A stretch of 64,000 nt of DNA, from assembly GCA_963920765.1 (NCBI GenBank), contig OY987248.1, positions 12,000,539 through 12,064,538 on the forward strand, read 5' to 3'. Shown here in pieces: positions 1 to 11,700 of the stretch. Each line of letters opens with the position of its first letter. The stretch's first letter is position 1. A program made the translations under genes and the position numbers. The stretch is from Ulota crispa (taxonomy: Eukaryota > Streptophyta > Bryopsida > Orthotrichales > Orthotrichaceae). Below the pieces are notes generated by a model, which did not search any database, had not been told where the DNA came from, and saw only the letters and a list, made by a program, of their open reading frames with translations.

Positions 1-1240
1 TTGCATTGTGGTGCCATAAGTATTTCAAAATATTATTGAGTGCAAATTTCAACCTTGCCAAACATAAAAATGTGTAGCACGTGAAAGTAGGGTTGTTAAC
101 CCCTAAATCACAAAAGTTTGTTCAACAATTGGTTGAAAGTTTGGGTAGGTTTCTATGAAGTCAATTTTTGGTATATGTTTTTGAAATTTGGAGATAAGGT
201 GCACATAATGAATAGCTTTGTGTGAAAACAAAAAAAACTTTGATTGGATGCTCAAGTAAAAAGTTATATTGCTTAGAATTTTAGGTAATTTGGGCATCTT
301 TGGAGAATCTTATGCTAAATCTCTCATTAACTTTTGAAACTTGGCATTTATGTAACTAATAAAACATTGTACACTATTGTCAAAAAAAGAAAAGAAAGAG
401 CTCTCACATCACATTCTAAGAGGAGTCAAATTTTGTTAACTATGTTTGGGCTGTTTCAAGAAAAGATACTTTCTTCTAACTTCAGGCCCTATTATCTTTC
501 AATTTATAAATCTAAAGCTCTTCAAAAAAATTCTGCAAATTCTTGATGTTTGTCTCTAACTTTTCACACTTCAACTTTCAAATAAAAGGTTTCCTTATTG
601 CACAAGAAATCATGAAAAAACAACTAGTGGATTGCCAATTCATTAAACCTCCTTGAATTGCAAGGTGATTTAGAATAAACTAAATTCTAGATTTGCTTCT
701 AAATTTTTTTATGAGTGAACCTAACATTGTATACTTGTGAATAGTCAATTTCTTTTTTTTTATAGAGCAAAAAATTGACTTTAGAAGGGCTCAAAGTCTG
801 CTGATCTTGTTTTGCAAGAACCCACTTCAAACAGTATAACCTTATAATCTACATGGTCAAATGGGCTGAATTTTTTTACACATAATCTTACTTGTACATT
901 ACACTTTTTTGCAGTTGAAACTCAAAAAAAAGTTTTTATTTTGAATTTTTAAAAAATCGTCAAAAAATGGCAGTTTTGGTCTTATTTTTCTAGACTTTAT
1001 TGTTCTAGTACACTTTGATGCGTGGCTTTGTAACGCTGCTTTTGTCTTTTTCTCAATTCTTTGATTTCAATGTAACATGAAAGTTGGCAAAAAAAAAAAA
1101 ATGAAAAGAAAAAAGAGAATAAAGAAAAAATAAAAAAGAAATCCCAAATAAGAGGTAATGTGAAGAAGATGTGATTTCAAAACACATGCAAAATGCTAAA
1201 ATTGAAACTCACTATTAATAAATAACTCAAACTTCTCCCA
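1..1240. other. AT-rich intergenic DNA, no gene seen
   Basis: Very AT-rich, CG-poor sequence with poly-A/T runs and only short spurious open frames. At 96 there is one TTAA followed by CCCCTAAAT, which looks like the left end of the TTAA-flanked element family found through the window. I could not find a matching right end before the next element opens at 1241, so it may be a solo or decayed terminus. Confidence 0.6.
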
Positions 1241-2201
1241 TTAACCTCTAAAGGATCAATTGTCCCCATGGGGGACAAATGGATTTCGGGCATGTACCTA
1301 TAGCTAATCTACTCTTTGTGATTTTTTGAAATTTTTTATTGAAAGTGTGGAATTCAAACATTTAAGTGTGCGTCTAGTTTATTCTTCATTCTAACATTTA
1401 TTGAAGAAGTTATGCATGAATTTCTGAAAATCAAGGGAGGGCGGGTAGCCCAAAAAAATAATCAAAATTGCATTTTTTTATAATAAAAATTTGAAATTGG
1501 TTCTTTAGATTTATACAAATGTGGAAATCTTTGAATCATTCAATTTTGATTAATGAGATGAAAGTTATGAGAAGTTTTAGTTTGCAAGTAGGTATGGGAT
1601 TACCAAAACCTCCATTCTTTTTGCCCCTTGTTAAGTTTGTTATTTTACCTTTTTAAACCTCTCCATGTTTTCTTTTTTTTGAGTTTTTTATTCCCAAGTT
1701 ATAGTAGAATAAGATTCCTTGGATTTTTTCATTTGGATCAAAGTAATTTAGATTTCTCAATTTTACATAAATCCTCCAATTTTGCCTAGTGTATATGCAA
1801 ATTTCATGGCCTTACAACATTGGAGGATTTTACAAAGTATGAGTCACACCTCTAGTTCATTTGAAAACCCTCCCACATTTACCTAACTTGGTCTTCTACA
1901 TGGAAAAAATAAACTTCAACTTTGCGTAAAGCAATTTTTTGATATAGGAGCCGTCAAAGGCTTTTGAAATTTTTGGGTAACAGGGAAAAAAACTTTTTTT
2001 TCACTTCAAATGTCAATATCTCACTTCTTTACATTTAGAATAAGCTGAAATTCTTCCCACAAGTACCTCCCATAATCTAGGGCAAGATCTTACGGTTGAA
2101 TTTTCAAAAAAAACTTTTTTCCTACCTTTATACTCATTCCCCCAAAAATGACAATTTTCAGTGATTTTCAAAGAAAAAACGGTTGACCCTTTAGGGGTTA
2201 A
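1241..2201 (-). mobile_element. TTAA-flanked non-autonomous element, ~0.95 kb family, copy 1
   Basis: Bounded by TTAA on both sides, with inverted termini reading CCTCTAAAGGATC inward from the left and CCCCTAAAGGGTC inward from the right. The interior is the reverse complement of the copies at 5113 and 16577. A short palindrome of the type GTCCCCATGGGGGAC lies about 15 bp inside the left end, as at the equivalent end of the other copies. No coding capacity is visible. TTAA target sites with CCC-starting termini are the signature of piggyBac-type transposition, but no transposase is present, so the superfamily is an inference. Confidence 0.85.
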
Positions 2202-2881
2202 TGGGGGTTCAAACTTTTGTGGCTTCCCAGCAAAACCCACTATTTTTTTTTGGTTTCTTATGAAAAGGCTTGAATTTTGTGCGAGAAAACTTTTGGTTAA
2301 TTACGCCAAAATGCTTCACAAAATCTCTGCTTTTTCCCAAAGTTTGAAATCCCCAATGCTTCAAAGGGCTCGTGGCTGCAAGGGTACGATGGTGACGAGA
2401 GTGTGGTTGGCTTTGGAGTACACGAGTACATAAAACAATCCTTGCTCACAAGCACGGCAGCTTTGGCCCAAGTACCAGTACTGCAGGGGTACTTGTGGCA
2501 TTTTGCTCAAAGGAATCTTCCAGTAAATGCCAGATTAAGAGAACCATTCATTTCCGCAATGACGCCGCCCTGTATGCATGTACCATGGCCATTTGATGAC
2601 CCAAATAATTCTATCCCCATGCCCACCCATTAACACCAAAGAATCCATAAAAATACCCCGTAAAAAAATTCATAGAAAACCCCATTCAAAAATCCACAAA
2701 AATTCCCGTAAAAAAAATCCATCCCATAAAAAAATCATCTCATAAAAAAATCAATAAGAAAGTCCATAAAATAAAAATAAAAATAAAAACCTACAATCCA
2801 GTCTATAAAAAATTCTATAAAAAAACAGCATTCCCACCCTAAAACAAAAACCCCTGAAACAAAGCCATGCAGACGCTGAGC
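2202..2881. other. Intergenic; possible orphan exon and low-complexity tract
   Basis: Positions about 2340-2633 are less AT-rich than their surroundings and carry an open plus-strand frame (2403-2633 is its part beginning MVGFGVHEYIKQ). I do not recognise the protein and see no clear start or splice context, so it could be a gene fragment. From about 2640 to 2830 the sequence is a degenerate low-complexity array of units like ATCCATAAAAAA. Confidence 0.4.
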
Positions 2882-3123
2882 TAGGAATGCTAAATTGTGA
2901 GCAAGGATCCGTGAGCAGCGAGTCATGAGGTTAGATTTTTTTGTCAAAATATTAAATTTTACCTATAAATATGTATATAAGGCTTTATGGTTGTGCATTA
3001 TAAATGTTCTTCTTTTGAAAATCTTGCTGTTTTTTAAGTTTTTCAATTGGTTTAGAGTTCAAAATTAGTTCTTGCTCATAAAATCTTGGCTCATTGTTTT
3101 ACGCTCACAAAATAGTGTTGTCC
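2882..3123. mobile_element. Decayed MITE, MULE-like, copy 1
   Basis: Shares its layout and long stretches of sequence with the element at 10192-10445: a GGATCCGTGAGC block near the left, then TTTTTTTGTCAAAATA, AAATTTTACCTA and GTGTATATA-type tracts, and a right end TGCTCACnAAATAGnGTnGTCC. The termini are imperfect inverted repeats. CG positions of the other copy are mostly TG or CA here, as expected from decay of methylated cytosines. No target-site duplication is recognisable, consistent with an old copy. Confidence 0.7.
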
Positions 3124-5112
3124 TATTCAATGACCAATCTGTCCACCATGAACATTGTTCTAGAAGCCTCACCAAAAACTTTGTTCTCATTGGCAAGGAG
3201 CATCAAAGGAACAAATATAAATTTTAAAAAGTAAATATAAACTAAAAGTATAAGAAATTTTTCAAAATTTCACCCATCTAAAAGGCCTTACATGATGGTT
3301 CCCATTTTTTTTGAGGGTCATATGGAACCGCCTCATTGGTAGCTTGGAATTGGAGAATGTGTCACGTGGGAGAACGCATTTGCTTAATGCAATCTCCCAG
3401 ACGATTCTTCAAATGCATGGAATGAACGTTTGTTTGAACTTACGTTTGAGAACAAATATAAAAAAAACTTCACCAAGGAGATGCTTCCTAACGTACGAAT
3501 GGGAATGTACCTTCATCTTCCACAAGGGGTTTTCTAGGCTTGTGTCATGAGGGAAGAGGTCTAATAAAACAAGTTGGTTTTGAAAATGGTCCCATGGTGG
3601 AGCCTTGGGAGACACCGCCCCCAATATTGAGGTTGTACAAAGATGTACCACCCACCAACTCATAGCATTAATAACAATAGTAAGATTTGTTTTGTTCTTT
3701 TGTTTTTTTTGAAGAGGGGTTGAATACTCTTTTGGAGAGCAAACTTAGATTTTTCTATAGGAGAAAACTGGTCAAAGGTCAAGGGTTTGGTCACCAGAAT
3801 ATGGTTGTGCAGGTGGGGTATCCCAGTTTATGACCCATCATCAATTGTTTTCAAGGTGGGCAATATTGTTGTTGTTAAAGGTGTGGTCGGCCATTTTCTT
3901 TTGCATTTTTTGTATTTTTGCTGGAGTGGCTACAACTCACGTCCTTTTCTTTGTTTTTTTGGGTGGTACAATAAAATTTCTAATGATTCAAAACATTTTG
4001 TTTTTGAAGAGTGGCCAAAAACCTGAGAATGCTTTCCCCATGTAGGTCTTTTTCTTTTTTGGCTCAAAAAATACATATAGTGAGGACTACTTATGTTGGT
4101 CCTTTGTATTGGAGGGAGTGCCACCGAGCAATCTTCCTTATACATTGTTTGGCTAGTAAGATAAAAAGGGTGGCTTGTTGACAAATCAGAAAGATCTTGT
4201 CAATTTTTGGCTATGGTTAGCCCAAAAAATACGGCTAGGTGTGGTAGAAAGGACTTGTACAAAACATAATTATATGCTTGTAATTCAAACACCCTCAAGT
4301 TTCATAATTTCATTTGCTTTAAAACCAAAAGCCATGAAAGTAAAAAAGAAGATTAGTTTTGTTTAAGTAATACATGATCTTTTGATTTCAAGATTCTCAC
4401 ACTTTGAAGTAAGGCTTGTTCTTAGTTCATTTACCTTCCTAGGTAATTTTTTGAATTCTAGTACTTTCTTCGACCATGTTTGTCCATTCCACTTTACATA
4501 TTTTTCTCCATCAAAAAGGTAGATTTGTAGCACCATTATCTTCCTAAGTGGACTCTAAACTTAAACAAAAATTTGTTTCTTTAAGACTTTTAAGTGAATA
4601 AGTTTTAAAAATAGTTAGGAGATAAAAAAGGAAGTCAAGCTTGTACACCTAATTAAAGTTAACTTTATGTCAATACTTGATGTATTAGTAAATTATTCCA
4701 AATTGAACTCTAATTCTTTAGGTACATGCATTCTTTGGAGGTGGATACAGTTATTTTTTTTTTATTGCACAACTTTCGAGTTACTACACTAATAAACAAC
4801 TCATTTTATGTCCGAAACAATCTAAAGAGAAGAAAAGATGTTAAGGAATTGTAATCATCACAATTAGCTCATAAAATGAAAAAAAATTGAATAGTAAAAG
4901 AAAAAAAAGGTTTGCCATGGTTTAGTGATAAATATATATTCAAAACCATGATAAGGTAGAAATGAGCCTTGAATTGTGCCTAGTTTGAACAAGTTTCCAT
5001 CCAATTTTTTTTGTTGGCTCCAAATAAAATAGAAAGGATTTGTGCACTCACAAAGTTGAATCTTTGGTCTATCCACTTACACAGGTTATATTTGTAATGA
5101 ATGTAAGGAAAT
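3124..5112. other. AT-rich intergenic DNA, no gene seen
   Basis: Only short overlapping frames on both strands (for example 3409-3663 minus and 3787-4045 plus), with no recognisable domain and no coherent exon chain. Nothing here can be supported as a gene. Confidence 0.6.
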
Positions 5113-6049
5113 TTAACCCCTAAAGACCAAGCCCATTTTTCTGTGACAATCACTGAAAACTGCCACTTTTGGGAGAATGGGTACAAAGGTAAGAAAAGAA
5201 GTTTTTTTTGAAAACTCATTTGTAGGATCTTGCCCTAGACTATTGGAGGTACTTGTGGGAAAAAATCAGCTCATTCTAGATGTAGAGGACTGAGCTATTG
5301 ACATCCAAAGTGCAATTTTTTTTTTTTTTCCTACTGCCCAAAAATTTCAGAAGCCTTTGATTGCTCCAATATTAAAAAAAAATGCTCTACTCAAAGTTGA
5401 GGTTTATTTTTTCCATGTAGAAGACCAAGTTAGGTGTGTGTGGGAGAATTTTCAAAAGAATTGGAGGTGTGGATCATACTTTGTAAAATATTGCAATGTT
5501 GTAAGGCCATGAAATTTGCATATACACTAAGCAAGATTGGAGGATTTATGTAAAATTGAGAAATATGAGTTACTTCAACCCAAATGGTGAAAACCAAGGA
5601 ATCTTAGTCTACTACAACTTGGAGAAAAAAAGTCAAAAAGCAAATTAAAGCACCAAATTTAACAAGGGGCAAAAGGAATGGAGGGTTGGGAGTTCCATAC
5701 GTGCCCGCAAACTAAAACTTCTCACTCATCAATTAGAATTGAGTGATTCAAAGCTTTCCACATATACAAAAATCTAAAGAATCAATTTCAGATTTTTATT
5801 TTTTTAAATACAATTTTTAAAGAAGTTTTTTGGGCTGCCTAGATTGCTTGCCCTCCCTTGTTTTCAGAAATTCATGCATAACTTCTTCAATAAATGTCAA
5901 AATGAAGAAAAAATTAGATTTGCACGTACATCTTTGAATTCCCCACCAACTTGAAAAGTTTCAAAAATTTATAAAAACTAGTTTTGTCATAGGTACATGC
6001 CCGAGGTCCATTTGTCATCCGCGGGGACAATTGGTCCTTTAGGGGTTAA
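5113..6049 (+). mobile_element. TTAA-flanked non-autonomous element, ~0.95 kb family, copy 2
   Basis: TTAA-CCCCTAAAGACC at the left and GGTCCTTTAGGGG-TTAA at the right give near-perfect inverted termini with a TTAA duplication. The interior matches the copy at 1241 in reverse orientation and the copies at 16577 and 17765 in the same orientation. The sequence ATGTAGAGGA inside this copy (about 5280) is the empty site for the insertion seen in the 17765 copy. No open frame of note. Confidence 0.9.
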
Positions 6050-8366
6050 AATGTGTAGCTATTTTTACGCTACATTTCATAAATGTTGGCTAGAATCACT
6101 CTCTATTGTCGCACTCAGTTTGTCATTATATTCCATCAAGCGTGTTTGGTTGGGATCTTGTACTTTACTATTGCAATGAACCTTTTTTCATTTGTGTTGA
6201 AAAAAGAGAGGTAGCTATTGCAAAAACAACGCAAATAAGTAATTTGCAGCGTAAAATATAGGAATAAAGGGGCAAACATTCTTATTAAAAACCATTGAAT
6301 TCTCTAATTCATAAACAAAGTACATCACTTGAACTTTTGACTTGGAGCCACTGTTTGATTCAAGCCAGATCTTCATTCATGTTGAAATTAATTTTGCATA
6401 GGGTAATGCTCAACAAAGAGAGCATTATAGTATTACACAAGAAAGTGGGGTTGATACTAAAGACAAAGCAAGGTAAAGAAGAAAGCTCTTAATCCATCTA
6501 GCATCACGGAGAAACAAGTAACACCCAATGTAAGCTACGGTATAGAAATGAATGAAAGAGTTTGGAAATGGATGAAAAATACATGAAGAATTTGCAATCC
6601 TCAATGATGCAAGAAAACTTGCAAAAACATTTCCAAAACCTTGAATATGTGAAAGAATCCAACCTAAAAAAATAGATTTCCTTACAGTGTGGTTTACATT
6701 GAGGAATATGCCATAGATTTGTTGGCTTTGAATTGTAAAGGAAGAGGCTTTGCATCAAGAGAAGCTACTTTGAAAGGTTTGAGTAAATATCTCACTTGAA
6801 GGCAAGCAAGATCTTCTTGTTGCAGAGGTGTTTGTTTGAATTGCGTGCACAATTAGAGCGCATGTTTTGAGAACATTCTTGCACTCCATGTTGTCATTGT
6901 TGACATGCATGGTTTCAAGAAGTATAAAATAACTTTCTGAAAAAAGAAAACACATTAAGTAGAATTTCACCATTCAAAAGCACACCATCACAAAGTCTAA
7001 CAAAATCACTTATATTTGATTCAATACCAAGCTCATGAGGTTTAGGATTTCAAAAAATTTGAAACTTGAGTTTTGTGTATTTGGATTTCTAAGATTTTTG
7101 ATACCTGATCCAACAATATGGATATAAATTCACATAATCTACAGAGAAAGGTTCACAAATTTTAATTTAGAGGTTGTAATTGAATTATTGGTCAAAAACG
7201 CACTTCACAATATCTCTTCACATTTTGAAAATGTGAACTAAGCTCCGCTGTCTCTTGCCAAAAATTATCTCCTACTCTTGCTGAACGGTTTTAGGACCAC
7301 CTTGAAAATGGTTCTAGGACCATTTTGAAATGGTTTTAAGATCACCTTCAAATGGTTTTAGGACCACCTTGAAACATTTAGTAGGATTGTGCAAAAATAC
7401 TACAACAAATTTTTGGTTGCCGTGTCCCCATTGACCAATGATTTCAAGTTTGATTTTCACAATGAACTCAAGTGGCTCATAACCTTGCAAAATGTGCAAA
7501 AAATTCAAATTCAATACCCATAATATTAAATTTTTTAAATTTTTTTCTACAAAAAGAAAGTTGGTTGAAGTCTTTTCTAAATTTAGCCTCACTTGTGATT
7601 GCATATTGGCCATGAAAACTGACTCTTCAATTCTTAGTATATTGCATTTTGCTCTTGATCTACAATTCTCAATGGTATTTAAGTTACTTTTAGGAAGTGT
7701 GGATTGAGGATTGGCAAATGATCCAACTAGGTGAGTGAACAAGTGAGTGGGTCTCTACCTACTTAGATTCAAGCAATTACAAGAATTGTTTACATTGTAT
7801 ATAAAGATGCACCTAGTTGAGGGCTTTCCAATGATGAAAAACCTCTATACATACTAGTTTTTAGACATCCCGCTTTCTCGGACTATCACGGAGAATTCAA
7901 TTAACAAAAAACTATGAAAGTTACACAAAAACTGTGGAAGTTACTCTCTAGAAATGTAATCTAGCACAAAATACGGAGTGATGAAGGAGACTATAGCCTC
8001 TTGGCGATGCTGTAAACTTTGCTACTTTGTTTTTCTACAACGAAGGTAACGGAGCAAGCTAACTCCAGGGTCAAGCCCTAACCCTTAACCTTGAATCAAG
8101 GAAATTTTACGGAGAAGACACTTGGCAAGGTTGGTTGCTGTTTTGCTTAATCTCAAAATCAGAATTTCAAGACGAGAACTCTTCGCATTCCATTTCGAAG
8201 CCGCCTTTAACTGTAAGGAAGTTTCGCGTTAGGAGATTGCAACCAGTTGTTCATGTTGCGAGGATAGAGATGATACAGATTTCTCATAATGACTCGAGTA
8301 TAAGCTATTCTGACATTTCTTGCTTTGATTTGGCTGTTGCTAGCTCACGATGGTAATTGCAAGCTA
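6050..8366. other. AT-rich intergenic DNA with a short tandem repeat
   Basis: No gene recognised. Positions 7287-7373 hold about four diverged ~22-bp units of the form GGTTTTAGGACCACCTTGAAA. The minus-strand frame 7314-7742 runs through this repeat and resembles no protein family. The last few hundred bases (about 8030-8360) are less AT-rich and may be 3' untranslated or flanking sequence of the minus-strand gene that ends at 8771. Confidence 0.5.
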
Positions 8367-8768
8367 CTCCCTCTGTCCCTCTTAACACATCTAAAAAAAT
8401 TCCCAGGATTAATTGTGTTTTTAGTCTTTCTGCTAGCGACACATGCATTCTAGAATCAATATATCATCTATCAAATGTGTACAAAATCTCTAATTTTTAT
8501 GTCGTTGTTTAGGCACCCGCAAAAAGTACCAAATTTGTACATTTAGCTCCTTATTATTGATGATTTAAAGATTAGTAGCAACAATGGCACCTCATATGGA
8601 CAAGGCCAAGCTTGCTAGGAGAGGAATGCTCTCTAATTGCTTAACTTGCCCCCATGAGATCATTGAACATGACAAACTCTTTCTCAGCATTTGAAATCAG
8701 AAAAAGGGAGCTTTTTAGTGGTACAAGAAATGTGTCTGATTTGGACGTTTTTAGAGGGACAGAGGGAG
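8367..8768. mobile_element. Stowaway-like MITE (TA target site), copy 1
   Basis: Left end TA-CTCCCTCTGTCCCTCT and right end AGAGGGACAGAGGGAG-TA are almost perfect inverted repeats with a TA duplication. This is the classic plant Stowaway (Tc1/mariner-type MITE) terminus, close to CTCCCTCYGT. The 402-bp interior is noncoding. A second, interrupted copy lies at 47678-49239. The right-hand TA directly precedes the stop codon (TAG on the minus strand, 8771-8773) of the NFACT-R gene, so the element forms the start of that gene's 3' untranslated region or flank. Confidence 0.9.
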
Positions 8769-8770
8769 TA

Positions 8771-11700
8771 CTAAGCAGATGTTATCAACTTGGGAACCTC
8801 GGGTGGGTCTGAAGCCCGGCCAGGTGAAACACTCTCCTTCTCCACCTTCACCATGCCCAGTTTGCCGCCGTGATCTTTCTGAAGGAACTTGGGATTCGTA
8901 TATGATACTGGTACCTTCCCACTCCCTCGAGCCTGCCAAGAAAAACAACCAAAAGACACTGATTATACATCATCGACTATTTACAATTACAAGAATCAAT
9001 CCAAGATTCAGTACCTTTTGGATTAATAATATCTTGCTGCAGGAAGATAAACAAAAAGGCTAAAACTACAGACTAAAACCAGGTGTAATGGCATCAAAAT
9101 TACACACGGCGTACAAGAGGAAAACTCTGAGCTATATTATGTAATATCTTACCAGATACGAAATATCCTTCCCCTATATTCGTAGATAGAATTTCATTAA
9201 AGCGGTCATTGATACTGCATTAGCAAGGCCCTAATTTTTTTAAGGACGACAAAATCTTGCCAGAACTGGTCAACAAAGTTGTACGTTAGTTTAGTGAGCT
9301 AGTTATCAAATGAATGGTTGAAACGGAACCCTGATTTCGAACAATAAAAATTGATGAAGATTCACAAAGAAGCTTGTGTACCTTGGAGAAGTAAGCTGCT
9401 AGATCAGCTGAAGACTGCAGATCCTCATCTTTTGCATTCTGCCCAGGTGGCACCCGCAATAGCGTCTGCTAATCAAAGGAGATAAGAAATCAGGAATCAC
9501 CTTTTTATCTCCCTTTATAAAAACTGAAATCCACCTTTCAGAGCAGGACAACCGATACTTGTAAATCAACGATCAAAGATCGAATTGCGTAGAACAGAAC
9601 CAGTCATTCTTCTCCGAGCGGTTATCATTTTATAACATCCATTTCCGTGGCAAAAAGAAAGTAAAAAAACAGGAGAAAATTATACAAAAAGAGGAAGAAA
9701 TATACTGACTTCCAGGAATATTCTGAGCGTGAAACCACAAATCATAGACAGTCGCCACACGATTGGGTAGTGTATCATTTTGTCGATTGTTACGACCCAC
9801 AAGAACCTCGTAGCCTGCGAACAAACACATATTCAGTAAACTAGAGGATCACATTACAATATTGAAACAAGTTTTCTTCAAGAACGAGAATACCAAGTGA
9901 TATTCCAATCACACAATAGAGCAGAACTCTCCCTCTCTTCAAGAGACATACATCTGCAGTATTTTCAGCTGTCAACTGTAGCAGCATCCATGTCAACAAT
10001 GTTAACCCCTGAGCGCCCGGAGTTGTGTTAGGGTTTAGGAGAAAATGGGGGGTTTAATGGCCGCTACAACTTGGAAAATTACATCCAGAAAAAGTGACCG
10101 TAGGATCTGAAAAAGGATGGGGACCAGCCACGACTTTTTTCAAAGTACTGTTCCAAAGAAAAAGTGAGATAAACTTGGGATGCCCAACGACGGGGAATGC
10201 TATTTCATGAGCGGGGATCCGTGAGCCGTGAGCCGTGAGCAGGGATTTTTTGTCAAAATAATAAAATTTACCTACAAATGTGTATATATGTGTATATAGG
10301 ACCCTATCATTGTACATTTTAAACTACTATCTCTCGAAAAACTTGTTACGTTTTGAGTTGAGACTCCATTCCCGCTCACAGAATCTTGAATCCCCGCTCA
10401 CGCCGCTCACGGTCACCATTTTATGCTCACCAAATAGCGTCGTCCGCCCAACGACAGGATCCCGTCGCTGGGGCGCTAGTACTTCGCAACGAAATCAACA
10501 CACAGGGCATAACAAGAGCTTTACGTTCTTCAAATGGTGAACGGGACATCCTAATCTAGTTTTGACCCTCCGGAAAATGTCATCCTAGGAAAAAAGTCTG
10601 GTCGAAATTCCAAGATTAAGCCAGATCTGAATTACAATAGCAGCAAGAGCTAGTCTAACAAGAAAACAATAGAAGGCCTTCCTTCAAAATCACCTGCTAT
10701 AATAAATTTTAAGTAAGCTCCTTCAACAAACTCATCTTGCACCTGAACATCAGAATAACTACTGTAAGTAACATGTGTCTTTAGCATCAAAACATTATAC
10801 TGAAATGTGGCAGTAGTGAGTCAAGAGCTGGGAAAGGCATACTGAACCTTAGCAATCAAGCGAGAAAATACCTCTTCAAGATTACGCAAATCAGCAGTAC
10901 ATGTATACTGGTCCAGTTGCTGTAGAGAAGTTTCCACCTAACCCACCGCCAGAATTGGACAGCAAAATGCTCATTACTGATATTAACAAGCAAAATTTCA
11001 GTAATTCTATTGGCAAAAAAAGACAAACCTTTTTTCATTTACGCATGTTACAACCCAAGTCTATCGGAGGTAAAGTCAATAATTAATTCCCAAAAATCGT
11101 CTACATACATTGCAGATCTGTCAAATGCAAATGATATCATAAATGACAATACCTGAGAAAAATATGTGACTTCGTTCCAGGCTTCTGCCAGCAAGGGTGC
11201 CACGGCTTTCTCAGATTTCCTAAGCTTCTGACTGTCGTATCAATTTAAGAATGAGGATTAGACCTGAGTCATGAACCGTGAGAAAGTAGAAGTCCAATCA
11301 CTTGCTTCAACTGACAACAAAATCACACTAGGTGGAAAAGGGGAAACACATGGATACAAGACAAACATGAACCACATAAAAAAACATTGCATTTATTGTT
11401 TGCACGAAATGAACAAAGAAATAAAAGCAAGACAGTACCTGCGCTTATAAAGCTTCTGAGCAGTAATGAGAGCAGTTTGACGTGGATCTAGTACAATTGT
11501 TGTTGGCTCTTCTGTTTCAAAATCAGGTAGCTAGAATGTGGTAACGTCAGACCTAAAACAAGAGAAATCTTTGAAGTAGTTCTTTCTATCATCCCACATT
11601 GGTGCCAAATCCAAAATTGTGGATCTCATCAGGTATCAGAATTAGTAGATCATCGTTTTTTTGTCTTTCCTGCTGGTCTGTGACAGCCCACGCATGCTCA

